Origin: Bacteroidaceae bacterium
Lineage (GTDB): Bacteria > Bacteroidota > Bacteroidia > Bacteroidales > Bacteroidaceae
NCBI GenBank assembly: GCA_017481875.1
Contig: JAFUOP010000016.1
Span: 46,033-110,032 of the forward strand
Direction of reading: 5' to 3'
DNA length: 64,000 bases
Shown here: positions 28,283 through 35,810 of the stretch, in pieces
How the letters are laid out: every line of letters starts with the position of its first letter
Numbering within the stretch: position 1 is the stretch's first letter
The notes under the pieces: model-generated
What the model saw: the letters and a program-made list of their open reading frames with translations, nothing else
The model's database searches: none
What the model was told of the DNA's origin: nothing
Position numbers and translations under genes: made by a program

Positions 28283-28389
28283 AGCGTTTAGCCACTTTTC
28301 ATTACACATATTATGGGTATTAAGTTCAATAATTGCGGTTTGCCACTCTTAATAAACCGTTTTGAAGATGTTTTTTGTGAATAAAGTGC

Positions 28390-28397
28390 TAACTTTG
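28390..28397 (+). promoter_or_regulatory. -7 box of the BASS-type transporter gene
   Basis: TAACTTTG matches TAnnTTTG and lies 66 bases before the ATG at 28463. Confidence 0.55.
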
Positions 28398-28462
28398 CAC
28401 CGCAAATATACACTTGCAGGTGGCGTGTTACAGCCCTTGCAGTGCTGTAAACCAATGAAAAA

Positions 28463-29419
28463 ATGAGACCCAGGCAATTTTTGAGAGATTGGTCGCTTCC
28501 CATCGCTATGATAAGCGGGGTGGTAATGTATCTGCTATATGTGAATATTCCCCTGCTCGACGGCACTCACCAATTGGCTGCCGAGTTCATCGGGGTGGTG
28601 CAGCCGTTGCTCATTTTTTCAATGCTTTTTGTAACCTTCTGCAAAGTGCGTTACACAGAGCTCAAACCTTGCAAGTGGCATCTCATTTTGCTTGCCTTTC
28701 AGTTGCTCACTTTTGCCGGAATCGCCCTTTTCATCGCGGGTTTTCGTGGTATATCACCCGCTGTGAAAGTTCTGCTCGAAGCTGCTATGCTATGCCTGCT
28801 TTGCCCCACGGCGACGGCTGCGGCTGTCATTACTGCCAAGCTTGGTGGCAGCGCGGCATCGCTCATCACATACACAATGCTTATAAATGTATCGGTGGCA
28901 GTAGTTGCCCCCTTTCTCATAACATTGTCGCACCCTGTCGAGGGGCTGTCGTTTCTCTCCTCTTTTTTGCTTATAATGGGCAAGGTCTTCCCTTTATTGC
29001 TATTCCCGCTGCTGTGCGCCGAGCTGTTGCGCAAGTTTATGCCACGTTTGCACAGCCTGTTTGTTACAAGTGGTCGCAACTTGCCTTTCTATTTGTGGTT
29101 GGTGGCTTTGTCGCTCGCAATAGCTATGACTGCGCGGGCCATAGCGCATAGTAATCTGTCGTGGCTTGTTATGGCGGGCATTGCGGTGGTGTCGCTTGCC
29201 TGCTGCCTTGCGCAGTTCGCCATTGGGCGTGCGGTGGCAATGCGTTACGGTGAGAGAATAACGGGCGGGCAGGCTTTAGGGCAAAAGAATACCGTGTTTG
29301 CTATTTGGTTTGCATACACATTTTTAACCCCTGTAACAGCCATTGCGGGCGGTTTCTACTCGCTGTGGCACAATATTGTAAACACGCGGCAGTTGTACAG
29401 GCATAATCATAATAAATAG
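28463..29419 (+). CDS. Bile acid:sodium symporter (BASS)-like transporter
   Basis: The 318-residue protein has about nine or ten hydrophobic segments, including VPVV-like mid-membrane stretches and LLCPTATAAAVITAKLGG, which resembles the crossing-over motifs of the BASS superfamily. Late in the protein, GQALGQKNTVFAIWF is typical of that group. It probably moves an organic anion with sodium. The cargo cannot be predicted and bile acids should not be assumed. It is monocistronic, with a bidirectional terminator after it. Confidence 0.75.
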   Translation: MRPRQFLRDWSLPIAMISGVVMYLLYVNIPLLDGTHQLAAEFIGVVQPLLIFSMLFVTFCKVRYTELKPCKWHLILLAFQLLTFAGIALFIAGFRGISPAVKVLLEAAMLCLLCPTATAAAVITAKLGGSAASLITYTMLINVSVAVVAPFLITLSHPVEGLSFLSSFLLIMGKVFPLLLFPLLCAELLRKFMPRLHSLFVTSGRNLPFYLWLVALSLAIAMTARAIAHSNLSWLVMAGIAVVSLACCLAQFAIGRAVAMRYGERITGGQALGQKNTVFAIWFAYTFLTPVTAIAGGFYSLWHNIVNTRQLYRHNHNK

Positions 29420-29422
29420 TAC

Positions 29423-29470
29423 ACACATACAAAAAATGGTCCACAGCTGTGGACCATTTTTTGTATGTGT
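29423..29470. terminator. 48-nt perfect palindrome, bidirectional terminator
   Basis: Bases 29423-29446 pair perfectly with 29447-29470 (24 bp, no unpaired base). The inner part is a GGTCCACAG stem and the outer flank gives A- and T-runs, so it ends transcription from both the transporter and GH84 genes. Confidence 0.85.
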
Positions 29471-29478
29471 TGTTTAGT

Positions 29479-31704
29479 TTATCTCTTGGTGAACTTGAAG
29501 TTCTTGAAATATACCTGCTGCTCGGCACCGCTTATGTTGGTGATGCGCAGTGCGCTTGCGGTCATACCGGCAAGTTCGTTGCCTGTGTGTATGACGGGGT
29601 CGTTGTCGGCATAGTGCAGCAGCGATACCTCGCGCCAGTTGCCATCTACAAGCAGTTCGAGTTTGAAGTTCTTGGCAACGCCGTTCACACCAAAGTTAAA
29701 GTCCATGCCCTGGAATGTGATGGGGCGGTCGCTCTCGACAACAAACTCGCCACCGGCCTGCCAGTTTATAACCTCCAATGCCGATGCCACTGTAATGTCG
29801 CTGCCACGCACGCTCACGGGGAGGAGTGCAAGCTGCTTCACGGTCGATTTCACCTTGAAGGGGTTGTAGTCGGCTGCGGTGTCCAGTGCCTTACCGTTGA
29901 GTTTGTTGTAGCTCTCGGTAGCCTGTGTGAAGAGTGTCTGTATAGTGGGGAGCAACACCTTTGTACCAAGCTTTATACCTGTCTGATAGGGGTGCAGCAT
30001 AGCCTTGTTGTTCTCGTTGTCATACATCTGCTTCTGTATTGAGCGTGCCTGAGCATAGAGGTTCTCAAAGTTAAGGAATGTGTATTCTTTCGTCTTCTTC
30101 TCGGCAACCTTCTTCATTTGGCACACTACATTGCCATAGTCGGCAAGCAGCTTGCCCTGCAGCAGCCAAGGGCGCAGCTCGTGTATGAGTTGGGGGTTGG
30201 TGTCATCTACGAGCAACAGGTCGCAGGCGAGCTTCAGCTCGTTGCACCTCTGGTTCAAGGCCTCCAATGCAGCGGCATCGCCCTCGATGGCTGCTTTTGC
30301 AGTGGGTTGCAGCTCCTCGCCCTCCTCGCGACGGAATCCGTGGCCATTGGGGCCGAGGTCCTTGTTGTAAAGGGCAAATATCTCCAATGCTTTGTAGTTG
30401 CTTGGCAATATGCGGCGAAGGCTCTTGCTCCAGTTCTGCTCAAATTCGTAAGCGTCCATATTCCAGCAGTAGTCGGCAATGCCGTAGAGTGATATTTTAG
30501 ATGTCTCGGCATACTCCATAGGGTTGCTTACAAAGCCCGATACAAGGGGTGCAATGTCCTTGCCGTTGCCATAGAGGGGGCCCATAAGCATATGGTCGCG
30601 CACAAAGTCGTTCACGGGGAAATTGAGCCATATATACGCTTTGCGTTGTATGCGCTCGTTAATCCATTCCATCGTGGCCTTGTCGATGCAGGCAACAACC
30701 GAGTTACCGGTCCACATAATCTCGATACCCTTGTTCAGAGTGCTGCCGAGGGTGCGTAGGTAGCCCTTTTCCTCGTTGGCCCAGCCACGGTTGTACTCTG
30801 TGGGGCACATAATAAGGGGTGCCACATCTTTTTTCTTCTTAATGAAATTATTATCCACGTAGTTGAGCAGATCGGCCTGCTTGTCGGCCTTTGTGCCCTC
30901 GCCCCAAATATCATCGAAGAATACCGCGAATGCGCGCACGCCAAGGTCGTACATCTTCTCGAGCTTGGCTACAAGTGCATCGCGGTCCTCGTTGTTCCAC
31001 TTTATATCCACACCGGGGTGAATGGCCCAGTAGAAGTTTACATAGTTCTTCTTGGCAACCTCCACAAGTTCGGCAATGCGGTTAGCCTCAGCCTCGGGGT
31101 AGGGAACACGCCATTTGTCGCGATGCCAGGGGTCGTCCTTGGGGCCATAGATATATACGTTCATCTTGTTCTTGCCATAAAAATCGAGCTGGCTCAAACG
31201 TGCTTCGTGGCTCCAAGGAGTGCCGTAGAAGCCCTCTACAGTTCCACGGAAGGGTACATCGGGCCAGTCGGCAACGGCTGCCTCCTCGTATATGCCGTTC
31301 TCCATTTCGCGTATGAGCGATTGTATTCCATAGAATAGTCCGCGCTCGTCGCTACCTGCAACAACCACACCCCCTTGCGATACCTTAAGGTAGTAACCTT
31401 CGGCTTGCTTGGGAATGAATTTCTTGTACTTTCTTACCTCCTTGTCGCCCTTTACACCAAGAGTTACGGTGTACTGCTGGCCTTCTGCAATCTGCGGCTT
31501 CGCCTGTTTTATAGCCTCGCCTATGTAGCCGTTTATATACTTGTCGGCAGCCACCACGCTCCACTGTGCGGGAACATCGTACCACGCCTCGGCAGGAGCC
31601 CACAAAATCTTTTTGTATCGGGGATTCTGTGACCAGTAACCGGCCTGTACTGTGCATAATGCGGCTATAAGCAAAATGCCTAATGCAAAAATTTTCTTGT
31701 TCAT
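29479..31704 (-). CDS. GH84 beta-N-acetylglucosaminidase (O-GlcNAcase type)
   Basis: The 741-residue secreted enzyme should remove beta-linked GlcNAc by substrate-assisted catalysis. After the signal peptide come an N-terminal GH20b-like domain (to about 145), a catalytic barrel starting RGTVEGFYGTPW, a helical domain and a C-terminal beta-sandwich. The two catalytic aspartates are Asp264 and Asp265 in FFDDIWGEG. The layout matches the Bacteroides GH84 model enzyme. It is the last gene of an SLC13 transporter, porin and GH84 operon (19-base gap to the porin). Natural substrate may be mucin or other GlcNAc-bearing glycans. Confidence 0.95.
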   Translation of the reverse strand: MNKKIFALGILLIAALCTVQAGYWSQNPRYKKILWAPAEAWYDVPAQWSVVAADKYINGYIGEAIKQAKPQIAEGQQYTVTLGVKGDKEVRKYKKFIPKQAEGYYLKVSQGGVVVAGSDERGLFYGIQSLIREMENGIYEEAAVADWPDVPFRGTVEGFYGTPWSHEARLSQLDFYGKNKMNVYIYGPKDDPWHRDKWRVPYPEAEANRIAELVEVAKKNYVNFYWAIHPGVDIKWNNEDRDALVAKLEKMYDLGVRAFAVFFDDIWGEGTKADKQADLLNYVDNNFIKKKKDVAPLIMCPTEYNRGWANEEKGYLRTLGSTLNKGIEIMWTGNSVVACIDKATMEWINERIQRKAYIWLNFPVNDFVRDHMLMGPLYGNGKDIAPLVSGFVSNPMEYAETSKISLYGIADYCWNMDAYEFEQNWSKSLRRILPSNYKALEIFALYNKDLGPNGHGFRREEGEELQPTAKAAIEGDAAALEALNQRCNELKLACDLLLVDDTNPQLIHELRPWLLQGKLLADYGNVVCQMKKVAEKKTKEYTFLNFENLYAQARSIQKQMYDNENNKAMLHPYQTGIKLGTKVLLPTIQTLFTQATESYNKLNGKALDTAADYNPFKVKSTVKQLALLPVSVRGSDITVASALEVINWQAGGEFVVESDRPITFQGMDFNFGVNGVAKNFKLELLVDGNWREVSLLHYADNDPVIHTGNELAGMTASALRITNISGAEQQVYFKNFKFTKR

Positions 31705-31723
31705 AGTCGTAAATGTATTTAAA

Positions 31724-32953
31724 TTAAAAATTATATTTCAACATAGCGCAAATACGGTGGTTGGTAACACTGTGAGTGCCATCTACCTTGTAGCGGCTGT
31801 CGGCAGTTCCGTAGCCCACAGTGGTGGGGTTGTACTCCAAGCCTATCTGCATAGCGTTGTGTGTGTATAAAATGCTAGGTGCCACTCGCCATATATATGC
31901 AGCGTTTTTCTCGCCACGCATATATATGCTGCCCACAATGTCGTCCTCGCAGCCGAGGTTCTTTACAAGGCCTAAAAAGAGACAATATGTGAGGTGTCCT
32001 TTCTTTAGTTTCTGCCTGTATGTGATATCGGTCCAGCCGGCAACGCTGCGCAGGGGGCTGTACTCTTGCTCGCCGTTCTCTTTTATTTTTGTGATTCCAT
32101 AGCCGCTTATCATAGAGAGATGTGCTGCATTCTCAGCATATGTAATGCGCCCTTTTATGCCCCAATTACCACTTTTGTACGATGCAAAAGCTGTAGGCGA
32201 CACCGATACAATGTTTTCATCTACTTTTAGCTTGCCGGCGGGGGTAGTGGCTTCTGTGCGGGGTTTCAATGTGAGCAGGTCAATTCCCACGCCTGCCTGC
32301 CACTTGTCGCCCTTGTACATAGCTTGTAAGTAAATCTCGGGCACCACAGCATCGCGTGCATATGTGAAACTGCTGCCGGCAGGGCCACTCGAAGTGTATT
32401 GGTATTGGTATAGAATGGTTCCTGTGAGAGTGTAGTTGCTTCTATAGTAGTTGTAACGCACCTGTGGGCTGCGGCTGAAGGGTGTAAATGGTGCGCCTGT
32501 CTCAAGTGTAAAGACGTCGGGCATCATATCTCCCATCATCGGGTGCCAAGCCTGTCCTACAAGAATATCCTGCTTCTCCCAAGCCATTTTTGCGTATGCC
32601 TGGCGTATGCGAAGCACTGTGTTGCTTGTGCCAAAGCCTGCAAAGTCGGCTTCAATTTTAGCCGATGTCTTTGCGCCCAGGAATTCGGGGCCTGTGATGT
32701 TCAGGCCTAGTCGGGTGGTTATGCTCAGCAACATCATATTGGGCTTTTTGTTGAGGTCATCGCCATTTATGTCCATTACACCATCTTTAGGCATATAATA
32801 GAACTGTTCGCTGTTCGATGTCAAGCTCTCGCGTGTGTCGAAGCAGGCGTAGTTTCTTATAAAACCATAGGGCTTTATGGTTATTGCTTTCTCTTGTGCG
32901 TGGCTGCAAAGCGCAAAGGCGGCAAAAGCAGCAGTTAAAAATAACTTTTTCAT
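31724..32953 (-). CDS. Outer-membrane porin (DcaP-like)
   Basis: The 409-residue protein has a signal peptide (ALCSHAQ) and then IKPYGFIRNYACFDTR, the start typical of DcaP-type porins, followed by barrel strands and a C-terminal CAMLKYNF. It probably lets small anions or sugars through the outer membrane. The SLC13 gene 39 bases upstream suggests that porin and inner-membrane transporter handle the same cargo. Confidence 0.75.
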   Translation of the reverse strand: MKKLFLTAAFAAFALCSHAQEKAITIKPYGFIRNYACFDTRESLTSNSEQFYYMPKDGVMDINGDDLNKKPNMMLLSITTRLGLNITGPEFLGAKTSAKIEADFAGFGTSNTVLRIRQAYAKMAWEKQDILVGQAWHPMMGDMMPDVFTLETGAPFTPFSRSPQVRYNYYRSNYTLTGTILYQYQYTSSGPAGSSFTYARDAVVPEIYLQAMYKGDKWQAGVGIDLLTLKPRTEATTPAGKLKVDENIVSVSPTAFASYKSGNWGIKGRITYAENAAHLSMISGYGITKIKENGEQEYSPLRSVAGWTDITYRQKLKKGHLTYCLFLGLVKNLGCEDDIVGSIYMRGEKNAAYIWRVAPSILYTHNAMQIGLEYNPTTVGYGTADSRYKVDGTHSVTNHRICAMLKYNF

Positions 32954-32992
32954 AGTGTTTTATGTATTAAGGGTGCACGGGCACCGGCGGGT

Positions 32993-34474
32993 TTATCCAA
33001 AAAAACCGATTTTTCCCACGTAGATAATTAGCGAATATCCTATAACGAGAGAAATTATACCGATAAGAATTCCTAAGCGCAGCATCTGCGACGACTTTAT
33101 AAGCCCTGTAGAGTGGGCAATGGCATTGGGTGGTGTGCTTATGGGCAACGACATTGCAAACGATGCCGAAAGAGCCACGCCAATGAGCAATGTGCCTATG
33201 CCACCATACTCGCCAAGCGAGGGGCCAAGCCCGCGGCCCACAGCTGCCAGAATAGGTACCATAAGCGCAGTTGCCGCTGAGTTTGAAATAAATGTCGATA
33301 ACACCCAGCAGATAACACCACTGCCAATCATCACGGCAAGCACGGGCCAGTTGTTGAACGGAATAGCTTCAACCAATGTGCTAGCAAGGCCGGTCTTGTC
33401 CATTGCCACACCCAATGCAAAACCACCGGCCACCATCCACAGGCAGGCCCAGTCAATATCTTTAAGGTCCTTCGACTTTATAATGCGGGTAATTGAGAAC
33501 GCACCCACGGGTATGAGAGCCACAACGTATGAGTTTATTCCCACAAGTTTTTCAAATATCCACAAAAGAATGGTAATTGCAAGTGTGGCATAAATAACAT
33601 ATGTTCTCCACCCCTTTTTTGCACCGCCGTCTATGCGCAGGTGTATCTCCTTGGCAGTGAACGGGTGGAATATCCTCAACAATATCCAGGCAATAATCAA
33701 AATTACAAGCATAAGCGGTGTCATCACCATCATCCAATCACCGAATCCTATACCCAGGTTAAGCCCGGCGGTGTCGTTCAAATAGCCGAGTGCTATTCCG
33801 TTGGGCGGTGTGCCTATAGGTGTTGCTATTCCGCCAATATTGGCTCCAATGGGTATTGCAAGTGCAAGCGCGGCACACCCTTTTTCCTCTTTGGGCAGCG
33901 ACTTAAGCACCGGTGCCAGGAATGTGAGCATCATAGCCGCCGTGGCGGTATTGCTCACAAACATTGAGAAGATTGCGGTAACAAGCATAAAGCCGAACAG
34001 CACTATGTAGGGCTTTGTGCCAAACGGTTTGAGCATCGCACGTGCGAGGGTTATGTCCACCCCGCTTTTCGATGCCACCAATGCCAGCACAAAACCTCCT
34101 AGGAAGAGCATCACAGTTTGGTCGGCAAACGTTCCCATAATAGCTTTGTAGCTCACAAGCTGGCTGCGGCTCACCTCGTCGAGCCCGCTTATAAGCGGTG
34201 TTATTGCACTGTTCGATATTGTGAGCAGCGAAATCACTATGATAAGCAACGAAGTTGTCCATGCGGGTACAGCCTCTTCAATCCACATAAGAGCAGCCCA
34301 TATAAAAATGGCAATCACTCTCTGCTGTACCACGGTAAGCCCCTCTATTCCAAAACTTTCGGTGGGTAGTATTGCTAAAATAAGGCCGAGCAACGATACA
34401 AGCCCCACCTTTATATACCTATTATACCTTTTGAAAAACCTCTGTACTCTGTTTTGTCGCTGTTCTGTTTCCAT
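32993..34474 (-). CDS. SLC13/DASS family anion:sodium symporter
   Basis: The 493-residue inner-membrane protein has about 11-12 hydrophobic segments and both DASS signature loops, SNTATAAMM and SNSAATALM, each followed by a P-rich GTPPN or STPPN stretch. Family members import dicarboxylates such as succinate or citrate, or sulfate, with sodium. It begins the operon with the porin and GH84. How di-acid uptake and GlcNAc release are connected is not clear from the sequence. Confidence 0.9.
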   Translation of the reverse strand: METEQRQNRVQRFFKRYNRYIKVGLVSLLGLILAILPTESFGIEGLTVVQQRVIAIFIWAALMWIEEAVPAWTTSLLIIVISLLTISNSAITPLISGLDEVSRSQLVSYKAIMGTFADQTVMLFLGGFVLALVASKSGVDITLARAMLKPFGTKPYIVLFGFMLVTAIFSMFVSNTATAAMMLTFLAPVLKSLPKEEKGCAALALAIPIGANIGGIATPIGTPPNGIALGYLNDTAGLNLGIGFGDWMMVMTPLMLVILIIAWILLRIFHPFTAKEIHLRIDGGAKKGWRTYVIYATLAITILLWIFEKLVGINSYVVALIPVGAFSITRIIKSKDLKDIDWACLWMVAGGFALGVAMDKTGLASTLVEAIPFNNWPVLAVMIGSGVICWVLSTFISNSAATALMVPILAAVGRGLGPSLGEYGGIGTLLIGVALSASFAMSLPISTPPNAIAHSTGLIKSSQMLRLGILIGIISLVIGYSLIIYVGKIGFFG

Positions 34475-34585
34475 TTCCTCCTTTGTTATTTCGCCCGCAC
34501 GCGGGTAACGTTTGCTAAATTACTTGAAAGAATCCAAAGAATCAAAAAAACAGCAGCACTTTTATGCTTTATGCTCGCAATTTCT

Positions 34586-34593
34586 CAAATTTA
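34586..34593 (-). promoter_or_regulatory. Possible -7 box of the SLC13, porin and GH84 operon
   Basis: TAAATTTG on the minus strand matches TAnnTTTG, 112 bases before the ATG at 34474. It lies in the shared divergent region with the thioredoxin gene. Confidence 0.4.
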
Positions 34594-34624
34594 ATTGTTC
34601 TAACGATAAACCGATGTTATAATT

Positions 34625-34978
34625 ATGGCAACAATTCGTTTAACAAAAGAGAGTTTCGAAAAGCGCGTGGCACAATTGGGCACAGCTCTTTCACAATTTA
34701 AGTTTACAGGGCACAAGCCTGCCGTAGTCGATTTTTATGCCGATTGGTGCGGCCCATGTAATATGGTGGCCCCTTTCTTGGAAGATTTGTCAAAAGAGTT
34801 TTATGAAAAGGTCGATTTCTACAAAGTTAATGTTGATGAGGAGAATGAGCTTTCGGCCTATTTTGGCATACGCTCAATCCCCACAATACTATTCATCACT
34901 GCCGATGGGGCAATGACCCGCCACACAGGAGCATTGCTGCGTGAGCAATTGAAAAATGAAATAAACAAGTTACTTTAG
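34625..34978 (+). CDS. Thioredoxin
   Basis: The 117-residue cytoplasmic protein has the active site WCGPC at about residues 39-43, the VDFYADWCGPC stretch and the cis-proline in RSIPT. No signal peptide is present. Several thioredoxins are usual in this order, so no trxA symbol is given. Its TAG stop directly abuts the stop of the convergent nuclease gene, with no terminator between. Confidence 0.95.
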   Translation: MATIRLTKESFEKRVAQLGTALSQFKFTGHKPAVVDFYADWCGPCNMVAPFLEDLSKEFYEKVDFYKVNVDEENELSAYFGIRSIPTILFITADGAMTRHTGALLREQLKNEINKLL

Positions 34979-35800
34979 CTATTGCAGCCCCCAAAAGGGT
35001 GCGCTGAAGCTACATTCTACTTCGCACTCCACCTCGTCGGGCAGTTGAGTGAAGAAGTCGAGGCCGGTGATCTCTTCAACATCATCTATGCTCATTGCAT
35101 ACTCTTTGAGCCTCTTTTTTTCAGCTTCGTTTTTACATATAAAACCTATTGCACGGTACTTTTCATTATAGTCCGTAAGCAATACTTTGAAGAAAGCATC
35201 GGGGATTTTTACCCTGTTCTCCCCGATGCTTTTTTGTCCTGTACCATTGAATATGGGGCCTGAAATAACAATTACACTACCGTAAAGTTCAGCTCTGTTG
35301 CGTGTGAGCTCCTCCAGCTTTTTCCACACGCCCCGGTTCAGTTTTTGGTTTTGCGGCGACACATTGGTGAGGTAAAAACTCTCCTCCATAGCCTGTTTGC
35401 TCCACTTCATATCAGCGGCAGGTGCCATGTGCCCGCGGTCCCACCCCGAGTTCTTGTAGTCGTAGTCAATGGCTTGCGCTCCCTTTACCATAGGGTCGCA
35501 AGTGAAATTCGCCTCGCGCCCCACAACGCCTTGTACCTCTTCGTCGGTGAGTTCGTATCCCACCCAATTGGGGTTCTTGGTGCTGCTGTTGTACGAAACT
35601 ATGTAGCCAATGTGTTCTATAATCTGGCTCTTCGCGGGTGTGGTGGTGAAAGCAGGCACGGCAAGTTCGCAACTATATTTTGTGCTTTCACCGGCTGCGG
35701 GTGTAATGAATTTGCTTGTTACAATGCCCGCAATAACAAACAACACAATCCACAGCAGCCTATTGGGGGCAGCTCTCCTCTTTTTTCTCTTTTTTGTCAT
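34979..35800 (-). CDS. DNA/RNA non-specific endonuclease, membrane-anchored or secreted
   Basis: The 273-residue protein starts with a basic stretch and one hydrophobic segment (about 14-30), then a beta-beta-alpha-metal nuclease domain. The catalytic motif is DRGHMAP, with His124 as base, and a later SPQNQKLNRGVW supplies the metal-binding Asn. It probably digests nucleic acid outside the cytoplasm, for nutrition or in the periplasm. It follows GH95 by 10 bases. Confidence 0.9.
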   Translation of the reverse strand: MTKKRKKRRAAPNRLLWIVLFVIAGIVTSKFITPAAGESTKYSCELAVPAFTTTPAKSQIIEHIGYIVSYNSSTKNPNWVGYELTDEEVQGVVGREANFTCDPMVKGAQAIDYDYKNSGWDRGHMAPAADMKWSKQAMEESFYLTNVSPQNQKLNRGVWKKLEELTRNRAELYGSVIVISGPIFNGTGQKSIGENRVKIPDAFFKVLLTDYNEKYRAIGFICKNEAEKKRLKEYAMSIDDVEEITGLDFFTQLPDEVECEVECSFSAPFWGLQ

Positions 35801-35810
35801 TCAACTATTT

